Shown: one piece after another, positions 15,301 through 26,300 of the stretch
How positions within the stretch are numbered: the first letter of the stretch is position 1
Layout of the letters: every line of letters begins with the position of its first letter
Assembly (NCBI RefSeq): GCF_905171765.1
Contig: NC_053390.1
Location: forward strand, 330,310,294 to 330,374,293
DNA from: Bufo bufo
Taxonomy: Eukaryota > Chordata > Amphibia > Anura > Bufonidae
Direction: 5' to 3'
DNA: 64,000 nt
Position numbers and translations under genes: made by a program
The notes under the pieces: generated by a model
What the model was told of the DNA's origin: nothing
What the model saw: the letters and a program-made list of their open reading frames with translations, nothing else
The model's database searches: none

Positions 15301-18300
15301 GTTAAAGGGGTTCTCCAGGTTCAGGGCTGAACCTGAATATAAGCTCTTCTTTATTCTTTTACTATATACAGTATGAGTAGAGCATGGGAGCATTTACTTG
15401 CTCCGATGCTCTCCCTTGCCTTGCGCTGCATTGCACAGTGCAAGGAATGTTTGTTTACTGACGTATCAGGCTTCACATCACTATGCTAGGCGGAGACTTC
15501 CGCCTAGCAGTGAGCCCGATGACGTCCCTGGCATGGGCCGCCTATAGTGCTGCCGGAGGCTGTTTTGGAGGTGGGCACTACGCTACTTTACAAAGTACCC
15601 ACCTTCAAAACAGCCTAGTACAGCGCTACAGACTGCCTATTTTTGCCGGTGACGTCACTCGGTTCACTGCTAGGCGGAAGCCTCTGCCTAGCAGTGCCAG
15701 GGAAACAAACAGACCTTGCACTGCACAATGCAGTGCCAGGGAAGAGAGAGCATTGGAGCAAGGAAATATACAGTATACATATACAGTAAAAGAATAAAGA
15801 AGAGCTTATATCCGGGTTTAGCCCTGAACCCCTTTAACTTCTTCACCTGTCTTCATTCCCTGCAAAGAAAATAGTCTCCCACACACAGCCCTGGCGTTTC
15901 CACTAATAAATAGCACTATGGTTTACAATGCCCTCCTCCAATTTCCTTCTCCATGGCCTAAAGAGATATAGTTCATATTTCTATGTATTTGGAAGTAGGG
16001 GTGAATTAATGAATCGTGTCTGGGCCACTTCACCTGTTTCACTATGAGATTACTACGCCAGCATTTAGAGGAGGGGAAGAGAGTGGGGAAGTTTGAGCAT
16101 GTCGGTTCACCACTGAATGTAGAAGGTGGCCCAGAATATTGGCCACAGGAGAAATAGCAGGGGACGCCACCAGCGAGGAAAATGTAGTGTACATAAAAAA
16201 AAAAAACTAACAATATTTTTATAGCATGTATATAACAATAATGCTTAATTTTAAATGCCCTTTTCATTGCATAGTAATAGTTTTGTTGGAAAACCCCTTT
16301 AAAAGGTTAGTAATAGAACTTATTTTGCTGAGCATATAAAGTTTTGTAACACATTAAAGGGGTTGTCTCACTTTAGTAAGTAGCATTTATCATGTACAGA
16401 AAGTTAATACAAGGCACTTACTAATGTATTGTTGTTATCCATATTGCTTCCTTTGCTGACTGGATTCATTTTTCCATCACATTATACACTGCTCGTTTCC
16501 ATGGTTACAGACCACCTTGCAAACCATCAGTGGTGGTCGTGCTTGCAAAATATAGAAAAAAGCATCAGCCTCTCTGGTGGCCGGGACCACGACAACTGAT
16601 GGATTGCAGGGTGGTCTGTAACCATGGAAACGAGCAGTGTATAATGTGATGGAAAAATGAATCCAGCAAGAAAAAGAAGCAAGATGGAAGATCAGAATAC
16701 ATTAGTAAGTGGCTTTTAGTAACTTTCTCTACATGATAAATGCCACTTACTGAAGTGAGACAACCACTTTAAATTTTCAAAGACATAACATTTTCTATTA
16801 TCGTATTAGTTTGCTTTATGATAGGGCTCCAATTGAGGCCTCTACTATACAATTATATATTTCTGATTTTATATATATATACTTTTTAGATTTTTTTCTA
16901 TTGGATTCCAGTAGAGGATATCTTCATATATACAAAACCCCAAGAAGTCTGTGCAGTGGCACAGTGTAGAAGTGTGGCTCCGTGTTAGAGAGCTATACTG
17001 CCTCTGTGCTCTACAGTCCATGATCCCTAAGACAAAGGCGACCTAAGTATTTTAAATTATTATTTCATGACTTCAAGGAAAAAAGTTATCCAACACCATT
17101 CAGCCCTAATGTGAAAAAAGGAATTGTGCACCTCACAGTACCCTGTTATGTTACCTTTAGTAACAACAACTGCAACATAACTCTACTGATAATGAAAGAT
17201 ATCTTTCAAATGCCCACTTGTCATGGCATCACTCTGTTACCCCCGCTGTCCCGCTATCTGGAAAAGGCATGGGAGTTGAATCGCTCAACTATCCTGGTGG
17301 CCAGTACCTGCTGGCTCTTTTCTGTCTTCCTGTAGCAGGGACAGCTGCCGTAGTTCAGTGTCCCACACCAGCGTCGAACATGTCTGAACTTTAGGTATTA
17401 TAGTCTGTCTAGTATTAGTGAACATTCCCAGTTTACTGTCTCTGAACCTCCACTGCCTGCCCTAAACAAACACTACCTTTTTATTGTATTGACCCTCAGC
17501 TGCCTGCCCAGAACTCAGATTTGTTTTACAGATAGGCAGAGACTTTATCTGCCCTGTCTTTGAACCATTTCTTGACCTTGAGTATTGCCTGACCCCTTGG
17601 TGCTTTGCAACGAAGTCTCTGACCCCCATGGGTCAGTTAACAACTACACCAGGACTATTCCAAAAGGTAGTGGCCTGGTGGCTCCCTACAGTGCAGACCA
17701 AATCTCTGTATAGGGTTTGAAGGGTGAAAACCAGGGGACCACCAGGACACTGTACTCAGGAATAGCTTAAGGTCAAACCGGTTAGTTGGCACAGTGGGTC
17801 CACCCTACAGTCCGTTACACCACTCTTTTTTTGCATAATTGCTTTAGCCCTGCCATAGTATCTTAAGTCATGACAAGGAGAGTCAATTCAGGACAAGGGG
17901 GGGGATCAAGTTGAGAGAGGAAATTCCTTTTTCACACAAGACCAGTTATTTTTTTTATCTTCAATATATGAACTGTTATTTGGAATACTTTTTTTTCCTA
18001 TTGGCTTGTTTTTTTTCTTATTTTCCATGATCATCAGACACAATTTAGTGTAACAAATGTGCAAACACAGACAAAATCAGGAAGGTGAAAATATCTCAAG
18101 CTGACATACAATTTCTAATAGACTTTGACTATAAATCAGTATTATTTTTAACACAGAGTAAGAAAGCAAGTAGTTAAGGAGTATAGAAAGTTACGTGTCA
18201 TATGTTACTTGTTACAACGGCACAAAATGTGATTAATAACTATATTGCAATTTTTTTCAAAGGTTGGTTGGTTAATGCAAATTACAATGGCAACGACTCC

Positions 18301-21300
18301 TACAGAATCATTGGTTGCTGCTGGAAATATATTTGTGGGACAGGTATGGAAAATCAGTTTCTGTCTGTCTGTTCTGTACGCGCGACCAAACGACTGGACC
18401 GATCTTCACCAAATTTGGCACACAGGTACATCAGGTGTCCAGGAAGGTCTCAGCTCTCTAGGACGTACCGTTCCTGAGATATTCCCAAAATATGACCTGC
18501 ATTAGCCAATAAAAGCCTGCAAGTCTCTCTTTTCATATCCCAACTGCCATATACACGGTCACATGTCTCTTATCAGCCAATAGAAGCTCGCAGGCCCTTA
18601 GTCTCCACATACACGCAGTTTTACTCCAGGTTTCCATAACAACCCATACATTTTTCTTCACTGCTGTAGGTCAGCTTTAGGCTAGAGCTACACGACGACA
18701 ATAAGTCGCACGACACATAGGGCACAACTATGCTGCTACATGCATCCATCTTGAATGGATTTTTTGCGACCGTCATGTCGCTGTCGCAGCATGTCGCAGT
18801 GCAACACCATAGCCTATCTTTATAAAAATTGTTCTGCGACATTGGTGCGAAAAAGTGACGCGCAACACATGTCGTCATGTAGCCCTAGCCTTGACGGGGC
18901 AGGGCGCTGTGGAGGTCACTGTTAAGGGGGCAGGGGCCACTATTAAAGGGGCAGCTGCTGTGGAGGTCATTGTTAAAGGGACGGGCACTGTGGATGTTAC
19001 TGTTAAGGGGGCAGGCCGCTGTGGAGGTCACTGTTAAAGGGGAGGGCACTATGGAGGGCACTGTTAAGGGGGCAGGGGCCACTATTAAAGGGGCAGCTGC
19101 TGTGGAGGTCACTGTTAAGTCAGCAGGGTACTGTGAGGTCACTGTTAAGGGAGCAGGGTACTGTGAGGTCACTGTTAAGGGAGCGGGGTACTGTGGAGGT
19201 CACTGTTAAGGGAGCGGGGTACTGTGGAGGTCACTGTTAAGGGAACGGGGTACTGTGGCAGTCACTGTTAAAGGGACAGGTTCTGTGGAGGTCTCTTTTA
19301 AGTGGACAGGGAACAGTGGAGGTCACAGATAAGGGAAAAGTCCCCCATGGAGGTCAGTGTTAAGGGGCGGGGTGCTGTATAGGTCACTGTTAAGAGGGAG
19401 GACCCCTGAAGAGGTCAACTGAAGAGGAGGTGGTGCACCATGCAAGCGCTATTTTCTCCTCATTACATTGCCTGTCGTCTCAGAAGCTAATGGAGCGAGT
19501 ACTTGCAATTACATAATGTCGCCGCTGCAAGGGAGACAACAGGCAGTGCAATGAAAAGGAAGTAGCACTTGCTTGGAGCGCCGCTTCCTCTTCAAGCAGC
19601 TGATCGGCAGAGGTCCTGGGTGTCGATATTGATGAGCTATCCTGAGGGTAGGTCATCAATATAAAACTCCTACACAACACCTTTAATCTCCTTATACTAA
19701 TTAACTTTTGAAAATATTGTCCCAACTGAGGTTTATGTTAAATACTTTCTTTATAGTTAACAATTTGTGTTTTATTTGTAGACTGAATCTCCTCTTCTGA
19801 TAAGGCCATATCTGGAACATTTGACAAAATCGGAAATACATGCAGTGATGACTGCTGGATTTGCTACAATTGCAGGAAGCGTCCTTGGAGCATACATTTC
19901 ATTTGGAGTAAGTAAAGACATTTGGGGGCAGAATTAATAAAACTGGCGTTTCATATACCATTCTTGAAGTCCACTGGAGTGTGGTGTGCCAAATTAACTA
20001 AGAGGCACACAAATGTATACATTTGGTGCATTTTTTTTAGCATTCCATGTGTCAGTTATGAGCTGGTGTAGGTTTGTGCTATCACTTATGTCAGTTTCTA
20101 CCATAATTACAGTAATCTGTATACTAAATTTGAACACACTATGCTTGCGAAACAATTTGCAACTTTTTGATGCCAGAAAACTGCCACAAAGGCCATAATA
20201 AACTCCCACTTTGTGTTTCACTCACAATTTGCTGCCTGTTAGGCCGCATGCACATGACCATGTGCAGTCAGGGAAACAACCCATGTGTAGGCCACATCTC
20301 CTGATACACGGGCCATGTTTCTTGGACTGCATACGTTGTGCATGTGGCCTTATAGACATAATCTGCAGCCCATTAGATGATCATCCCCGTTTAACATCAT
20401 TTTGCAGTTCATAAATAGATGTATAATAATAAACAATCATCAAAAAGTCTTCAGACCCTTTCACTTTTTTTTCACATTTTGTTATGTATTGGCTTTGTCC
20501 TAAAGTTTGTTCTAAGTTTTTTTTAAAACAACTTGTTTTTCCTCATCATTCTGCACTCAAATAAAAAAGTAAAAACAGAAATTTTGGCTAATTTGCTAAA
20601 AAAGAAAAACTGGACATAACTATTTGGATCCTTTGCTTTGACTTTTAACTCGGGGAGCCTCCCATTTCTCTTCATCATCTTTGATCTTTTCTACACCTTG
20701 GCTGGAGTTCATCTGTGGTAAATTCAGTTGATTGAACATGATTTGAAAACATACCCCCCTCTCTGAATAAGATCTCACAGGTGACAATGCATATCAGAGC
20801 TAAAACCATGAGGAGTAAATAATTGCCTATAGAGACAGGATTGTGTGGAGGCACAGATCTGGACAAGGGTACAAAATGTCTGCTGCACTGAAAGTTACCA
20901 AGAGCACAGTGGCCTCCATAATTCTTAAATGGAAGAAGTTTGGAACAACCAGAACTCTTCCTAGAGCTGTCCGCCCCACCAAACTATGTAATGAGGGAGA
21001 AGGGCCTTGGTAAGACAGGTGACCAAGAACTCCATGGTCACTCTGGCTAAGCTCCATAGATCCTGTGTGTAGATGGGAGAAGGTCAACCATCACTGTCTC
21101 ATCCCACCAATCTGGGCTTTATGGCAGAGTGGCCAGAAAGAAACCTCTCCTCAGTAAAAGACACACCTGGAGTTTGCACCAAAGCACCTAAATTACTCTC
21201 ACATTTTAAAAAAAAACAGATTCTCTAGTCTGAAGAAACCAATATTGAGCTTTTTGACCTCAAATCTAAGTGTCATGTCTGGATTAAAACAGACACTGCT

Positions 21301-23284
21301 CATCACCTGCCCAATACCATCCTTATAGTGAATCATAATGGTGGCAGCATCTGAAAACCATGTACCGGGGTGGGCTCCCCAGGATACAGTGAAGTCACGA
21401 ACGAGGAAAGCAACCTCAAAACCAGCTTTTGCCAAAACAGAATTTTACTTAAATGTGGCAATAAACACAACCACAAATGCTGGAAACATACAATACATTT
21501 ACATACACGCAGCCCGAAGACTGAGACTCTTGTGCTACACAGCACGGGGCCCTCCGATAGATGCAGGAGGAAATTGCAGTAATTTACCTACTGGCTGGCA
21601 CAACTAAACTGCCACACTTTACCTGTTATTACCCTAAAAAACAAGAACAACTGTTTGGGTGTGTGGTAGGGGCTAGCCTGCGGTGCAGCACAACAGCTTA
21701 CAATCTTACAATGCTCTACAGAATTCCCCCTCCCATAGCTGGTTTTGTAGCATGTGCCTGAGTAAAAACGTCAGCCTGGCTTGAGTTTGTGGAGAAGTTT
21801 ATCTGGTTTCCAGTGTAAAATGTCCCTTTAAATTATGGAGTCCTTGCAATGAACAATAGCAACACTTGTGGCCTGACACAAACAGAAACCCTATCTAACT
21901 AACTACCGGTCTGGTCTCAGTCTCTAGGCGCCAACACTGGTGAGGTGCATGCACAATCTTACCGACCCGGGTCTGCTCTGTATCTGCTGGTTACTCGGAA
22001 CCGAATAAATGCCTCTCCAACAAGCATGCGGTCCCGCAGTGTATGTAACTTGGCTCCTCAGCTCTCATCAGCGTTGCTGGAAGCAATCTTTGTTCCTCTG
22101 GACAGGATCAGGGTCTTGGACACGATTAGCTTTACGTAGCTGCAGCTCTGGTCACTGAGGTATGCTCCCACATCTGGATGCCGTCGGATCCTCTGCTCAC
22201 ACAGTTCCTCAGTCTCAGCTTCCTCTAAGATGGCTGCTTCCTTTTCTTCTCCAGGCTCTGAAACTCCAACTCTCATGAATATGGAAATATATGCAGCCTG
22301 TTAGCTATGTTTAGGAAACAGCGGTATCTTGTGGCCAAACAGCAGAATGTCAGTCCAGATAATTTCATTTAATCTATACAAATGGTGTTCAGACAATGAG
22401 AGCGGTTTCCCTATCTCACACATAATGCTGTGGGGGTGTTTTTCAGCAACTGGGATTAGGGTTGAGGAAAAGCTGAATGGAACAAGTGCAGAAATATTCT
22501 TAATCCAGAGTGCTCTGGACCTCAGACTGGGCCAAAGGTTCCCCTTCCAACAAGGCAATGAGCCTAAGCACACAGCCAAGACAAAACAGTAGTCGCTTAG
22601 GGATCACCCTTTGAATGTCCTGAAGCCAGAGCCCTGACTTGAACCCAAGTGTGCATCTCGGGACAGACCTGAAAATGGCTGTCCACCCACGGCCCCTTCC
22701 AACCTGACAGAGCTTCAGAGGATCTGCAGAGAAGAATGGCAGAACATCCCCAAATCCAGGTGTGCAAAACTTGTGGGTAAAGGGTGTGAATACTTATGTA
22801 AATGAAATATTTTAGTTTTTCCTTTTAAATAAATTAGCAGAGATTTCAAACATACTGGTTTCACTGTCATTATTGGATATTGCAGAATTATGGAGAAATG
22901 ATGGAGAAAAACGTTATTTTTTTTAATTTTAGCACAAGGCCACAACGCAACAAAATGTGTAAAAATTGAAAAGGTACATTGTACATAATCAAAGAAACTT
23001 TGTAAATACATTATATTAATTAATTATCTTGCACTGATCTTCATTCAAAATTCTGCATGTTGGTGTTATTATTGTAAAAGTTCAACAAGCATATGAAAAG
23101 ATATCTCTAACAGCTCTTAATAGGCTTGCAAACGAGAACATACAAGTGCCTCAATCTACTCATACAATTTGCACTATTTTGTTGAATTCCAGGTTGTAAT
23201 GCAACAAAACAGAATAAACACAAAAGGGGTGAATACTTTCGCAAGGCACTGATTGTACAGGCCAGTGGTAGTTTTTATTGTGAC

Positions 23285-23332
<48 letters not shown>

Positions 23333-26300
23333 GGTCATGGCTACGGCCAAGAGGTATCCGAAGAACCCTAGGGAGAGAAACAACGGGATCAACCTAACCC
23401 AGCTAGGCGTGTCTTAGCTGACCTGACTAAATGGCTTGTTGTGTGCCCTAAGCCATGATCGTGGGTAGGCCTATAAGTGGGCATACCCTGTGGAAATGAG
23501 ATGATAAGGGAGGGAGGGTAGGGCACCTGAAAACACACGCCTGTAAGTGAGGGTGTGGCTCGTATATGAAGAGCCTCCGCCCCTCCCACAAATGCAGGCT
23601 GACTAATCAGCCTTACCAACTTGTGGTCATGGCTACGGCCAAGAGGTATCCGAAGAACCCTAGGGAGAGAAACAACGGGATCAACCTAACCCAGCTAGGC
23701 GTGTCTTAGCTGACCTGACTAAATGGCTTGTTGTGTGCCCTAAGCCATGATCGTGGGTAGGCCTATAAGTGGGCAAAAACCAAGCCAAGTAGGGTAGAAA
23801 AGGAATTCGAATGGCATGTGCAAACTAATATCCAAGCCAACTGCAAGGCGTCAGGGATCTAGAGCGAAAATTTGGAGTATATGAGGCAAGACCAGTAGGA
23901 GACCTACAACCCATCTTGTGGATGACAAGGCCAGAGACATGATGCTCAATATTGTGGATACTGCCCCAAAGCGGAATGGAGGACCGGAAATACGTTGTGA
24001 AATGGATCATAAAAACCAACTGAAACTTGTAAAGTTTGGTTGTAGTGCGAGTACTGGCAATGCCCTAGCCTCAGGAGATCGTGGGACCGCAACCTAACTG
24101 CCTAGACTATGCAGGAATAAGGGACAAAAAGAACCATGTAGATAGGAAGAGAATCCTTGAATAGTTCCCCAGACAACAGCTATCTGCTAGCCGTGGTCCG
24201 CGCGTTGTTCTACTGTGTGCCCCTGAGAATTGATTTTACGCTTGAGACGTGAAGACCGACCTACTATATGAATCTTCTACCGTGAGGAAATGCTGGACCT
24301 TGTCCAAAATCCGATTCAACGTGCTTGTAGGGAGTCTGAGGTTAGTGCGGCAAGAAGCTACGAAGCCATAATATACAAGATTCTGTCTATGCCCTCCCAT
24401 GAGTGAGGGAATGCAATGCAATGAAGCTACCGGCGAAAATGAATTCCTGGTCGTGGTAAAAAGGCAAAGACTTTGCGCGGGGACCTGGTTGACAAGATAT
24501 AATCGACTACGATCAGAGACTGAAATGTTAGAGGGAATTGCCCTACTTGTTCTTCCTCTGGCAGGACCTGAACGAAAGCATGAACAATTAAAGAAAGACG
24601 AAATATCTGCATAAATCATGACAATGATGCTGTAGGGCGAACCGGACCAGAATGAATTCCTGGTCGTGGTAAAAAGGCAAAGACTTTGCGCGGGGACCTG
24701 GTTGACAAGATATAATCGACTACGATCAGAGACTGAAATGTTAGAGGGAATTGCCCTACTTGTTCTTCCTCTGGCAGGACCTGAACGAAAGCATGAACAA
24801 TTAAAGAAAGACGAAATATCTGCGTAAATCATGACAATGATGCTGTAGGGCGAACCGGACCAGTTTGCGGTCAAAACATAAAGTGAGCAATCAACATGGA
24901 TTATTAGGAAATTAGGGAAGCAGGTATGTATGCGATACATAGGGGCACAATCAGCCCAGATGCACAGATGGACAACCAACCAGGCAAACAGCCCAGCAGG
25001 ACCGAAAACAGTCATCGGGCCCCCGAAGCCATGGGGCCGAAGCTGTCATCGGGCCCCAGAAGCCATCAGGCCGAAGCTGTCATCGGGCCCCCGAAGCCAT
25101 GAGGCCAAAACTGTCATCGGGCCCCCGAAGCCATGGGGCCGAAGCTGTCATCGGGCCCCCGAAGCCATGGGGCCGATTTTTTTTTATTTTTATAATTATA
25201 ACTATAAAAAGTGACCTGAATAAGGTGCAGGTGAAATTAAACCATGAGCCTGACCGATGTGGCAGGCGATATCTAAGATAAACTACGTGGCCTGAATAAC
25301 ATGCAAGGCGAAATATCGTTAGGAACGAGACCTGACCGGCGTGAAAGGTGATCCCAATATGAGTTCAACTGCATGACCTGAAAAGACGAAGGGAAACGTG
25401 ACAGAAAATGGAGATAATAACGGACATTAACTAAAATTTAATCTGAATAACATAAGCTTGCAAGCAGGTAAAGATATGAGTCATTCAAAAGCATAGCTGC
25501 ACAGGTGGACAGACAACCATTGGTCGGACCCCTGAAGCCATGGGGCCGAAGCAGGGCTGGGCAGCCGCCGGGATGCGAACCTTAGAATTAAGGACGGCTG
25601 AGGAAAAGATTGGGGCTTAACCCGACGGGTTTAGTAATCAACCGGGACTCGATAACCTAGAAAGACAAAGACATGGGGTAAAGCTTCTTAATGAAATGAG
25701 GCTGAAATGAACCGCAAGCACTAATCTGTAAAATATAAATGAACAAAAGAAAACTTCTGAAAGGTGTGCCATGGAAAATAGTATCAGATGGCCGTATGAC
25801 CTACCAATGTCGATGACAATTGTAAAATCCTCTAAGCCAAGAGCCATGTGTGAGAGTCCATTATGGCGAGAGCCATGCGTGAGCGTCCCTTATGGCAGGA
25901 GCCATGCGTGAGAGTCCCTTATGGCGGGAGCCATGCGTGAGAGTCCCCCATGGCGGGAGCCATGCGAGAGAGTCTCCCATGGCGGGAGCCATGCGAGAGA
26001 GTCTCCCACGGCGGGAGCCATGCGAGAGAGTCCCCCACGGCGGGAGCCATGCGAGAGAGTCCCTCATGACGGGAGCCATGCGAGAGAGTCCCTTATGGCG
26101 GGAGCCATGCGTGAGAGTCCCTTATGGCGGGAGCCATGCGTGAGAGCCTCTTATGGCGGAAACAAGTATCAGATGACCGTGCGAACTACGAATGCCGATG
26201 CCAGTCGTGAGGTCCTATAAGCGAAGAGCCACTCGTGCGAGCCTCTTATAATTTTTTATTTTTTTTTAATAAACCACTTATGCAGCACCAGAATGCCTTG

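Noticed and set aside
24236..25015. Open frame of 259 codons on the minus strand
   Set aside because: It is open because it spans a 213-bp duplication whose length is a multiple of three. It contains a 71-residue perfect repeat and no known motif.
25842..26162. Possible CRISPR-like array (29-bp repeats)
   Set aside because: The units are head to tail with no spacers, and the genome is a vertebrate's. It is a minisatellite.
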